The notes below the pieces were generated by a model that saw nothing but the letters and a program-made list of their open reading frames with translations, was not told where the DNA came from and did no database searches. The translations under genes were made by a program, and so were the position numbers. A stretch of 14,051 bases of DNA from JAGQNK01 sp964573155. GTDB taxonomy: Bacteria > Patescibacteriota > Saccharimonadia > Saccharimonadales > JAGQNK01. How positions within the stretch are numbered: position 1 is the stretch's first letter; each line of letters begins with the position of its first letter. The stretch lies in assembly GCA_964573155.1 (NCBI GenBank), contig CAZNIN010000015.1, positions 1 to 14,051 on the forward strand, given 5' to 3'. Shown here piece after piece: positions 5,965 through 12,268 of this stretch.

Positions 5965-7284
5965 TTACGCAGCTTTTTTATCTTCAGAGTCATCATCTGA
6001 CTTGTTTTCCGTAGTCTGACGACGGTTTTTAAGCCGCCTCAAGAAAGAAGGCTTTTGTAGCTCATCTTCTTCAGTTGTCCCCACGAAAGTTTGTGAAACT
6101 GTCGTGTCGGAAGGGGTCACTTCAGGATGGACAGAGGAAGAGTCAGCTTCATCATCGCTGTCCATATTCCAAATATTTGGCATGGGCTTTTCATCAAACA
6201 CCTGGCCTACTTCATTCGGTCTATCTAATGTGGTATCAATACCTGACAAATCGTTGTCATTTGTATCATCTACCGCTGTTTGTGAGGACAAAGAAGGTGA
6301 TGTACTATTGACATCGCGTGTTGCAAAATAGGCTGCGTCAAAGCCTGTCGCAACAACTGTTATGATAATCTCATCCTCTAGATCTGGGCTGATCGTCGCG
6401 CCAAAGATAATGTTAGCATCAGGATCAGCGGCAGCTGTTATGGTTTCGGCGGCAGTATTAATCTCGTGCATCGACATGCTCATGCCGCCAATCACATTAA
6501 AGAGAATGCCTCTTGCTCCATCTATTGAAACCTCAAGAAGCGGTGACTCAACCGCCTGTTGAGCAGCCTTAACGGCACGATCATCACCGCTCGCTCGTCC
6601 AATGCCCATGAGCGCAGAACCAGCACTCTGCATGACTGCCTTTACGTCAGCGAAGTCCAGGTTAATCAAACCGTGGACAGTAATCAGATCAGAAATACCT
6701 TGTACACCCTGCCTCAGCACATCGTCCGCTACCTTAAAGGCTTCCAGAAGTGGTGTCTGTCGATCAATTGTCTGCAATAGGCGATCATTTGGTATGACTA
6801 TTAGTGTATCGACAGCTTGTCTGAGATTATTAATCGCTGTCTCGGCATTGCGTCGGCGCTTGTCACCCTCAAAAGCGAACGGCTTGGTAGCAAATCCAAC
6901 AACCAAGGCACCCGCATCTTTTGCAGCCTTAGCCACTACGTGACCAGCACCGCTACCTGTGCCTCCTCCTGCACCAATAGTAATGAAGACCATGTCCGCA
7001 CCCTCAACCACCTTTTGGATATCTTCTATGGATTCGGTGGCGGCCCTCTCTCCGACCGATGGGTCAGCGCCAGCGCCAAGTCCACGTGTCGTATCGCTGC
7101 CAATGTGAACCTTGTGTTGAGCCTGGGAATGATGCAGTGCCTGAGCATCGGTGTTAACAACAATAAACTCCACACCATCAACACCCGCTTCGATCATTCG
7201 ATTGACTGCTGCGCCCCCGGCGCCGCCTACTCCAATTACTTTGATTCGTGCAAAAGTCTCTATAGCTGGTGCAACTTGTGGCAT
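5965..7284 (-). CDS. ftsZ: Cell division protein FtsZ
   Basis: Tubulin-like GTPase that polymerises into the Z ring at mid-cell. The 439 residues include the N-terminal nucleotide loop VIGVGGAGGAAVNRM (17-30), the signature GAGGGTGSGAG (104-114), and the T7 synergy loop NLDFADVKAVM (208-218) with catalytic acidic residues D210 and D213. The C-terminal GTPase subdomain follows to about residue 322. An acidic, Ser/Thr/Asp-rich linker (about 323-410) leads to the conserved C-terminal peptide KPSFLRRLKNRR (411-422), which binds FtsA-type partners. A further 17-residue charged tail follows this peptide. The signature has Ser where most bacterial FtsZ have Thr (GGGTGTG). The ATG at 7284 has GAAGGA about 11 nt upstream. 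It lies 73 nt downstream of ftsA on the same strand, the usual ftsA-ftsZ order. Confidence 0.98.
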   Translation of the reverse strand: MPQVAPAIETFARIKVIGVGGAGGAAVNRMIEAGVDGVEFIVVNTDAQALHHSQAQHKVHIGSDTTRGLGAGADPSVGERAATESIEDIQKVVEGADMVFITIGAGGGTGSGAGHVVAKAAKDAGALVVGFATKPFAFEGDKRRRNAETAINNLRQAVDTLIVIPNDRLLQTIDRQTPLLEAFKVADDVLRQGVQGISDLITVHGLINLDFADVKAVMQSAGSALMGIGRASGDDRAVKAAQQAVESPLLEVSIDGARGILFNVIGGMSMSMHEINTAAETITAAADPDANIIFGATISPDLEDEIIITVVATGFDAAYFATRDVNSTSPSLSSQTAVDDTNDNDLSGIDTTLDRPNEVGQVFDEKPMPNIWNMDSDDEADSSSVHPEVTPSDTTVSQTFVGTTEEDELQKPSFLRRLKNRRQTTENKSDDDSEDKKAA

Positions 7285-7354
7285 CTTATTGGATTTCCTT
7301 CTTTGTCCTTTATAAAAAGGAGTATATCACATGAACCTAAGGTCTATTAAACCT

Positions 7355-7380
7355 TCATCAGCGCTTAAAGCGCTTGATGA
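7355..7380 (-). repeat. Hairpin covering the ftsA stop codon, with tandem TGA stops
   Basis: TCATCA-GCGCTT pairs with AAGCGC-T-TGATGA: 11 bp, one bulge, 3-nt loop. It spans the last ftsA codons, the TGA at 7358-7360 and a second in-frame TGA at 7355-7357. No U-run follows, so it is not an intrinsic terminator. It may affect ftsA-ftsZ mRNA processing or stability. Confidence 0.45.
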
Positions 7381-8587
7381 GCCCGCCAATGAGGCCGAAC
7401 ATACTCTCGTTTGGCTGACCGGGTGGCTGACTACTCATTGGCAAAAACAGCATGTCGAGCATCATCAAACCGACCGCACCGGCATAAGATGGGTCCTGCA
7501 CGGTGTCCACGAGACCAGAAAGCGGCTGTAATGCGCCTACCCTGCTCGCTAACTCTAACTTTTCCTTGGTAAACTCTGCGATACCGGGCAGATTTGCAGT
7601 ACCGCCCACAATAACGACTCCTCCAGGCAACTTGCGTGAACGATGTATCTTCTTCAGTTCTTTGTCGACATATTCCAGTATTTCTTCAACTCTGGCTTCT
7701 GTGATCATTCGAATGTCTTCTGCGTCGAACACATGCGTCTTTTCTTCGTGAACAACAGAGACGCTGCCAATTTTTGGCTCCCCCTCCAGCGTAGCGTGCT
7801 TGAGTTTGACCTGCTCAGCCACATCTAGGTCTGTCTTCAGGCCTATAGCCAGGTCATTCGTGATGTTTAATCCACCTAATGGCAAGACTGCAACATGCTG
7901 CACCTCGCCATCTTCGATAACAGTGAGATTAGTCGTGCCAGCACCAATATCAAGCACCAAGGTGCCGGACTCTTTTTGCTGACGATTGAGCACCGCCTCA
8001 GCTGCCGCTAGGCTTGTTACCGTATGATGGCTCGCATGTATATTCGCTTTCTCGAGCGCAAGGCTAAGACTCTTCAGGTTTGGTGAAGCAGCTGTAACGA
8101 TATGCGTGTCGACCTCTAGTCGCACGCCTTGCATGCCCACCGGATCCTTGATGTTATCTTGGCCGTCTAACCGGTAGTTCTTGGCAAAAACCTGAATAAT
8201 CTCCCTGTTTGGCGGCAACTTCACGATAGTAGCTGCCTCCTCTGCACGCAAACGGTCTTCGGCGGTAATCTCTTTGTTTGCAGTACTGATGGCAATAACA
8301 CCTTTTGAATTCATCCCTGTAACATGAGAACCATTGATGTTAACTGTCGCACCGTGAATCTGAATACCGGATACCCGCTCCGCCTCTGTTACGGCATGTA
8401 CAATTGCTTCTACCACGTCATCTACATGCACCACTACACCTCGACGCATGCCGAGATTTGGCGCACTACCATGTCCGATAATGGATGGGTGTGCTGGATC
8501 TTGATCGTCCACCATGCCCACCACACATCGCACAGCACTCGTACCGATGTCGAGGCCAATAAAATGACTTTGCGAGGATTCGCGCAT
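7358..8587 (-). CDS. ftsA: Cell division protein FtsA
   Basis: Actin-like ATPase that anchors FtsZ filaments to the membrane and recruits later division proteins. The 409 residues show phosphate-1 GLDIGTS (11-17), phosphate-2 DIGAGTT (213-219) and the adenosine motif GGVVIVGGTANLPG (322-335). The divergent 1C-type domain (about 80-165, including GSHVTGMNSKG) replaces actin subdomain 1B. The C-terminal segment MFGLIGGLIKRFKR (396-409) is the amphipathic membrane-binding helix, reached through a short Pro/Gln linker. The gene ends with two successive TGA codons inside a hairpin and is followed by ftsZ. The start at 8587 has no Shine-Dalgarno; a perfect extended -10 lies 6 nt upstream, predicting a leaderless message. 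Confidence 0.97.
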   Translation of the reverse strand: MRESSQSHFIGLDIGTSAVRCVVGMVDDQDPAHPSIIGHGSAPNLGMRRGVVVHVDDVVEAIVHAVTEAERVSGIQIHGATVNINGSHVTGMNSKGVIAISTANKEITAEDRLRAEEAATIVKLPPNREIIQVFAKNYRLDGQDNIKDPVGMQGVRLEVDTHIVTAASPNLKSLSLALEKANIHASHHTVTSLAAAEAVLNRQQKESGTLVLDIGAGTTNLTVIEDGEVQHVAVLPLGGLNITNDLAIGLKTDLDVAEQVKLKHATLEGEPKIGSVSVVHEEKTHVFDAEDIRMITEARVEEILEYVDKELKKIHRSRKLPGGVVIVGGTANLPGIAEFTKEKLELASRVGALQPLSGLVDTVQDPSYAGAVGLMMLDMLFLPMSSQPPGQPNESMFGLIGGLIKRFKR

Positions 8588-8593
8588 GGTGAA

Positions 8594-8602
8594 AGTATAC
8601 CA
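8594..8602 (-). promoter_or_regulatory. Extended -10 promoter of ftsA (leaderless start predicted)
   Basis: The minus strand reads TGGTATACT (TGn plus TATACT, 5/6 match). Six nucleotides separate the hexamer from the ATG, so the A of the start codon would be at about +1. The -35 is weak, as is normal for extended -10 promoters. Confidence 0.6.
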
Positions 8603-8639
8603 TAAGAGCTATTGGTGGATGACTATTTAGGCTATCTTC

Positions 8640-9395
8640 TTACAGCTGGGTAAGTATTTCGGAGCTATCTTCGGTGATGAGTATCGTATGTTCAAAGTGA
8701 GCGGCCAATGATTTATCGTTAGAGCGCACAGTCCAGCCATCGATATCGATATATACCCTGAAATCCCCTAATGTAGCCATTGGCTCAATAGCGATTGTCA
8801 TGCCTGGCTCCAGCACCGGACCAGTACTTTTTTTACCATAATTGGGTATGTTTGGTTCTTCATGCAACTCATGGCCAACTCCGTGACCAACCATATCCCT
8901 CACAATACCGTAACCGCCACGCTGCAGCACAGTCTGTATCGCATTTGCAACATCACCAACGCGTACACCACCTCGTAATGCTTCAATACCCGCAAATAGT
9001 GATGCCTCGGTATCACGAAGTAGTCTGACTACTTTGTCATCAGTAGCCGCTCCAGCGACAACTGATATGGCTGAGTCTGTAATCATACCGTCGTAGGTCA
9101 CGCCAAAATCTAGACTTACGATATCACCCCCCTTGATTTCGCGCTTGGGACTCGGAATGCCATGAACTATTTCATCATTCAACGAAATACAAATGACGTC
9201 AGGGAAACCATACTGACCCAAAAATGTGGGCACACCGCCAGTGCCGCGCAGTTCGCGTTTGGCGATTTCGGCTAGGTCTTTAGTCGTCATGCCTGGCTCA
9301 AGCGCCTCTTTGAGTGTCGCCAATACAGTAGCGAGCAGTTTGCCGCTTTCGCGCATAGCTTTAATTTCCGCCGGTGTTTTTACCTTCGTGTACAT
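8640..9395 (-). CDS. map: Methionine aminopeptidase, type I
   Basis: Removes the initiator methionine from nascent proteins after deformylation, so it works directly after the peptide deformylase encoded further right. At 251 residues it has the length of a single-domain type Ia enzyme. The five metal ligands fall in order as D96 (SLDFGV), D107 (ITDSA), H171 (VGHGVGHELHE), E204 (IAIEPM) and E235 (HFEHTI), almost identical in position to the E. coli enzyme. The substrate-binding H79 is in EIVHGIP. The start ATG at 9395 is secure because an in-frame TAA lies 15 nt upstream (9408-9410); no Shine-Dalgarno is visible in those 15 nt. What lies further upstream is hidden by the N gap, so it may be co-transcribed with the gene in or beyond the gap. 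Confidence 0.97.
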   Translation of the reverse strand: MYTKVKTPAEIKAMRESGKLLATVLATLKEALEPGMTTKDLAEIAKRELRGTGGVPTFLGQYGFPDVICISLNDEIVHGIPSPKREIKGGDIVSLDFGVTYDGMITDSAISVVAGAATDDKVVRLLRDTEASLFAGIEALRGGVRVGDVANAIQTVLQRGGYGIVRDMVGHGVGHELHEEPNIPNYGKKSTGPVLEPGMTIAIEPMATLGDFRVYIDIDGWTVRSNDKSLAAHFEHTILITEDSSEILTQL

Positions 9396-9410
9396 ACGTG
9401 TATATTCTTA

Positions 9411-9510
9411 NNNNNNNNNNNNNNNNNNNNNNNNNNNNNNNNNNNNNNNNNNNNNNNNNNNNNNNNNNNNNNNNNNNNNNNNNNNNNNNNNNNNNNNNNN
9501 NNNNNNNNNN
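9411..9510. other. Assembly gap (100 Ns)
   Basis: Exactly 100 undetermined bases, the usual placeholder for a scaffold join of unknown length. Most of yqeY (family length about 145-150 residues) should lie here, so the true gap is probably longer than 100 bases, and further small genes cannot be excluded. Confidence 0.95.
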
Positions 9511-9579
9511 GACTAGTTGCTTATCTCCTTTGAGCATAGCGCTTTTCAGGTCGATTTCGATTCGTTGTTTTATATTCAT
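9511..9579 (-). CDS. GatB/YqeY-domain protein, first 23 residues only (truncated by gap)
   Basis: Only the N-terminus MNIKQRIEIDLKSAMLKGDK plus QLV is present before the gap. This fits the start of YqeY-family proteins, which begin with a short helix containing a DLKxAM core, and the position directly after rpsU agrees: rpsU-yqeY is a widespread bacterial pair. YqeY shares a domain with the tail of GatB of the tRNA-dependent amidotransferase and is thought to touch tRNA, but its exact role is unclear. The ATG at 9579 has a TGGTAGAAT extended -10 whose hexamer ends 13 nt upstream, giving a leader of only a few bases. The apparent reading through the Ns to 9361 is an artefact. Confidence 0.75.
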
Positions 9580-9592
9580 GTCTTTACGTAAA

Positions 9593-9601
9593 ATTCTACC
9601 A
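9593..9601 (-). promoter_or_regulatory. Extended -10 promoter of yqeY
   Basis: The minus strand reads TGGTAGAAT directly beyond the U-tract of the rpsU terminator, 13 nt before the ATG. The predicted leader is about 6-7 nt, too short for a normal Shine-Dalgarno. Confidence 0.5.
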
Positions 9602-9603
9602 GA

Positions 9604-9636
9604 AAAATAAGGGTTCTTAGAATAAACCCTTATTTT
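9604..9636 (-). terminator. Bidirectional intrinsic terminator after rpsU
   Basis: A 12-bp stem AAAATAAGGGTT (9604-9615) with AACCCTTATTTT (9625-9636) and a 9-nt loop. On the minus strand it is followed by TTTTTCT. It ends the rpsU transcript 19 nt after its stop codon. Confidence 0.85.
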
Positions 9637-9654
9637 CTGTCAGCCAAGGTGTGT

Positions 9655-9870
9655 CTAGCGCTGACCAAGCTTTATTTTCTTGAGTTTCTGTGATTTACGA
9701 TCACGACGCTGGATAGCCTTTTCGCGACGATCGCGCTTACTCAAAGGCTTCTCAAATCGCTGCGCCTGCTTAGCAGCAGCCAAGACGCCAGAACTTTGTA
9801 CTTTACGCGTAAAACGACGCAGAACGTTCTCGACAGACTCTTTTGAATCTTTACGGGTTACTTGTATCAT
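9655..9870 (-). CDS. rpsU: Small ribosomal subunit protein bS21
   Basis: A 71-residue basic protein beginning MIQVTRKDSKESVENVLRRF, the standard bS21 opening, followed by the helix with R/K-rich repeats (KRDRREKAIQRRDRKSQKLKK). bS21 binds the 30S platform next to the 3' end of 16S rRNA, where the anti-Shine-Dalgarno lies. The longer reading from the ATG at 9879 (MTVMIQ) is less likely, because that codon overlaps the -10 box. The ATG at 9870 lies exactly 7 nt after TATAAT, so translation probably begins at the 5' end of a leaderless message. A terminator follows the gene and yqeY is downstream. Confidence 0.93.
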   Translation of the reverse strand: MIQVTRKDSKESVENVLRRFTRKVQSSGVLAAAKQAQRFEKPLSKRDRREKAIQRRDRKSQKLKKIKLGQR

Positions 9871-9877
9871 GACGGTC

Positions 9878-9906
9878 ATTATACGCTAACAGAGGAGGCT
9901 TCGCAA
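9878..9906 (-). promoter_or_regulatory. Promoter of rpsU (leaderless start predicted)
   Basis: On the minus strand TTGCGA (9901-9906), 17 nt, then a perfect TATAAT (9878-9883). The hexamer ends 7 nt before the ATG at 9870, placing the transcript start at or next to the start codon. Confidence 0.7.
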
Positions 9907-9929
9907 GTAATCAACCTGGACGGTTTATA

Positions 9930-10223
9930 TTAAGCGCCTGGGTTTTGACGTTTTTGATTCATACGTTGTGACTTCAACACTATACTCTGTAATTCTTTGA
10001 ATATCGCGAAGTGCTTGTTAGTGTGGTAAATCTTTGTGTTACCCTGTCGCTCAGAGATGAGGAAACCAATTTTTTCGAGTCGCTTTAGCTCACGCTGAAT
10101 ATTGCCAGCATCCTCTTTTATCAATTTTGCAAGACCACGCACATGCGTTTTAAAGTCCGGGTACTTCGCGTACACGACTATTATCTTGCGCCTAACTCGT
10201 GAAGTAATGAAAACATCTAACAT
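9930..10223 (-). CDS. Winged helix-turn-helix transcriptional regulator
   Basis: A 97-residue protein with one ArsR-like/archaeal-type winged-helix domain. Helix 1 is MLDVFITSRVRRKIIVVYAKYPD, helix 2 VRGLAKLIKEDAG, the recognition helix NIQRELKRLEKIGFL (about 41-55), then the wing ISERQGNTKIYHTN (about 56-69) and a helix KHFAIFKELQSIVLK that probably dimerises. It has no metal-binding cysteines and no effector domain. Small regulators of this shape are frequent in Patescibacteria, often without a known target. It is divergent from priA and shares a 91-bp promoter region with it. An inverted repeat TTGTC-N5-GACAA in its short leader could be its own operator. A regulatory role on priA is possible but unproven. 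Confidence 0.8.
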   Translation of the reverse strand: MLDVFITSRVRRKIIVVYAKYPDFKTHVRGLAKLIKEDAGNIQRELKRLEKIGFLISERQGNTKIYHTNKHFAIFKELQSIVLKSQRMNQKRQNPGA

Positions 10224-10232
10224 AAGCTCTTA

Positions 10233-10247
10233 TTGTCAATCAGACAA
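10233..10247. promoter_or_regulatory. Inverted repeat, candidate operator of the winged-helix gene
   Basis: TTGTC-AATCA-GACAA lies at the predicted transcript start and within the short leader of the winged-helix gene, the typical place for an autorepressor site. Five-base arms are short, so this is tentative. Confidence 0.35.
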
Positions 10248-10252
10248 CGTAA

Positions 10253-10281
10253 AGTATAGCCAATACATGTGAGACTTTCAA
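10253..10281 (-). promoter_or_regulatory. Promoter of the winged-helix gene
   Basis: On the minus strand TTGAAA (10276-10281), 17 nt, TATACT (10253-10258). Predicted start near 10246, with a leader of about 23 nt. Its -35 overlaps that of the divergent priA promoter. Confidence 0.65.
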
Positions 10282-10307
10282 CATACTTTTTTCAGTTACC
10301 CTATAAT
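10278..10307 (+). promoter_or_regulatory. Promoter of priA (leaderless start predicted)
   Basis: TCAACA (10278-10283), 18 nt, then a perfect TATAAT (10302-10307). The priA ATG at 10315 is 7 nt beyond the hexamer and no Shine-Dalgarno can fit. The earlier ATG at 10308 is out of frame. Confidence 0.65.
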
Positions 10308-10314
10308 ATGGCGT

Positions 10315-12255
10315 ATGCATTATTACGAGGTATGGGTGGCCAGCCAACGCTATCATAGTGAAAAACCCCTTACATACGCCAGTGAAGCCACGCTTCGACT
10401 CGGCACACTCGTCACAGTACCTCTGCAAAGACAAACCGTAGTAGCAGTCGTGGTCCAAGAGGTAAAAAAGCCCGATTTCGCAACAAAGAACATTATTCGC
10501 ACCATCGGCCGCAACCCTTTACCCAAGCAGCTCTTGAGCCTTATTGGGTGGCTCAAGAATTACTATCCTGCACCATTTGGTCAGATAGTTTCGACCCTTA
10601 TTCCAAGCAGTCTTGCGACGCAGAGCCGATTAAAGCCAGATCAAAACAAGCAAGCAGCGATTAAAAAGATACTACCGCCACTGACAGACGAACAAAAGAA
10701 GGCCCTGAAGGCTATCAGGACCAAAAGCCCAATGAGCGTGCTTCTCCACGGTGACACCGGTACAGGTAAAACGCGAGTGTACCTCGAACGAGCGCAGGAG
10801 TGCATTGATCGCGGACAGTCAGTCATCTTGCTTACGCCAGAAATTGGCCTTACGCCGCAGCTGGCACTGACTTGCCAAGAAGTTTTTCCCCAGCAAACAG
10901 TAGTCATGCACTCGAATATGACGCCTGCCGCTCGTCGAAACATGTGGCTGCGAATACTCGACTCAGCCCAACCACTCGTTGTCATTGGCCCGCGCTCGGC
11001 ACTTTTCGCACCCGTGAAAAACCTTGGGCTGATAGTTATTGACGAGTTTCATGAAACGTCCTACAAGCAGGAGCAAGCACCTCATTATCAGGCTACCCGT
11101 GTAGGCGCCAAGCTGGCAACGCTACACCAAGCTCAACTTATTCTTGGCAGTGCTACGCCACCTGTAAGTGATTATTTTGCATTTTCTCAAAAACAGCTGC
11201 CCATTGTCCGCATGCAGCAGCAAGCAGTGAAACACAACTTCGGAAAATCAACCGTTACGATAGTTGATATCAAAAACAGGCAACTCTTCAACCGCTCATC
11301 CTGGCTGTCTGATATGCTCATCGACGCCATAGAACGCGCCGTCAAGAACCAGCAGCAAGTATTGATTTTCCTCAATCGACGCGGAACGGCCCGGCTCGTG
11401 TTGTGCCAAGATTGCGGTTGGCAAACATTGTGTCCGAACTGTGATTTGCCCCTCACCTATCACGGTGACACCCATACACTACACTGCCACACCTGCGGTC
11501 ACTCTGAAAAATCCCCGACTCGTTGTCCTAATTGTGGTAGTAATGACATCCTTTTTCGAAGTGTCGGCACTAAATCATTGGTTACGGAAATCGAACGCCT
11601 TATTCCAAATATCAGAGTCGCTCGCTTTGACAGTGATACACACAAATCAATGAGCTTAGAACAGCGGTACGAAGCCATAAAAGATGGTTCTGTAGATGTT
11701 CTTGTTGGCACCCAAATGCTGGGCAAAGGACTGGACTTACCAAAACTTTCTGTTGTAGGAATTGTTACAGCTGAGACCAGTTTGTTTTTCCCAGACTACA
11801 CCGCAGAAGAAAGAACATTTCAACTTATCACACAGGCACTCGGCCGAGTAAATCGTGGTCACACTGCGGGTACAGCGATTGTTCAAAGCCACCATCCAGA
11901 CAGCTCGATTATCAGGGCAGCGGCTGCAAAAGATTACGCGAGCTTCTATGATCAACAGATCCAGGAAAGACAGCTTTATAAATTTCCCCCTTTCAGATAC
12001 GCCCTAAAGCTAACTTGCACGCGCGCCAGCGCCGTTAGCGCCAGACGTAGCAGTAGTCAACTGCAAGAAAAGCTTGCAAATACTCACCTACCTATAGAAA
12101 TCATTGGCCCTAGCCCGGCTTTTATCGAAAAAACTCATGGAAAGTACCACTGGCAACTAGTCATCAAGGCCGCCGAGCGCCACGTTTTAACTAACATTAT
12201 CTCTGCGCTGCCCGCAAACTGGTCGTACGATATCGACCCCAACAATCTTCTCTGA
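10315..12255 (+). CDS. priA: Primosomal protein N' (replication restart helicase PriA)
   Basis: Superfamily 2 3'-5' DNA helicase that recognises abandoned replication forks and reloads the replicative helicase. The 646 residues comprise a 3'-fork-binding domain (about 1-105), Walker A GDTGTGKT (146-153), motif II DEFH (243-246) followed by SYKQ, and motif III GSATPP (278-283). A cysteine cluster between the helicase lobes binds two zinc ions (C364/C367, C373/C376, C391/C394, C404/C407). Motif V is GTQMLGKGLDLP (465-476), motif VI is ALGRVNRG (508-515), and a C-terminal domain follows. It is shorter than the 732-residue E. coli protein. Two departures stand out: DEFH instead of the usual DEEH, and GRVNRG instead of GRAGRG, although both arginines are retained. 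It heads the priA-def-fmt cluster, a common bacterial order. Confidence 0.97.
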   Translation: MHYYEVWVASQRYHSEKPLTYASEATLRLGTLVTVPLQRQTVVAVVVQEVKKPDFATKNIIRTIGRNPLPKQLLSLIGWLKNYYPAPFGQIVSTLIPSSLATQSRLKPDQNKQAAIKKILPPLTDEQKKALKAIRTKSPMSVLLHGDTGTGKTRVYLERAQECIDRGQSVILLTPEIGLTPQLALTCQEVFPQQTVVMHSNMTPAARRNMWLRILDSAQPLVVIGPRSALFAPVKNLGLIVIDEFHETSYKQEQAPHYQATRVGAKLATLHQAQLILGSATPPVSDYFAFSQKQLPIVRMQQQAVKHNFGKSTVTIVDIKNRQLFNRSSWLSDMLIDAIERAVKNQQQVLIFLNRRGTARLVLCQDCGWQTLCPNCDLPLTYHGDTHTLHCHTCGHSEKSPTRCPNCGSNDILFRSVGTKSLVTEIERLIPNIRVARFDSDTHKSMSLEQRYEAIKDGSVDVLVGTQMLGKGLDLPKLSVVGIVTAETSLFFPDYTAEERTFQLITQALGRVNRGHTAGTAIVQSHHPDSSIIRAAAAKDYASFYDQQIQERQLYKFPPFRYALKLTCTRASAVSARRSSSQLQEKLANTHLPIEIIGPSPAFIEKTHGKYHWQLVIKAAERHVLTNIISALPANWSYDIDPNNLL

Positions 12256-12261
12256 TAAGAT
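12253..12261 (+). promoter_or_regulatory. Possible extended -10 for def, overlapping the priA stop codon
   Basis: TGATAAGAT: the priA TGA supplies the TGn of an extended -10, and TAAGAT (4/6) ends 7 nt before the def ATG, the same spacing as in priA and rpsU. Co-transcription with priA is also possible. Confidence 0.35.
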
Positions 12262-12268
12262 AAAACGA

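Noticed and set aside
7285..7357. TATACT-like -10 for a separate ftsZ promoter in the ftsA-ftsZ gap
   Set aside because: TATACT is present, but no fitting -35 at 16-18 nt and no proper TGn extension; too weak to list.
7331..7531. Plus-strand 66-codon frame with a good AAGGAG 8 nt upstream, antisense to ftsA
   Set aside because: It lies fully opposite the conserved 3' end of ftsA. The AAGGAG is part of the A/G-rich ftsZ leader region, and the peptide shows no recognisable domain.
9361..9579. Single frame running through the N gap and joining yqeY to the map start region
   Set aside because: The join depends on the arbitrary 100-N length, and the portion after the gap (RIYTYVHEGKNTGGN) is the wrong frame of map.
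9655..9879. Longer rpsU reading from the first ATG (MTVMIQ)
   Set aside because: That ATG overlaps the TATAAT box of the rpsU promoter, so it would not be in the transcript.
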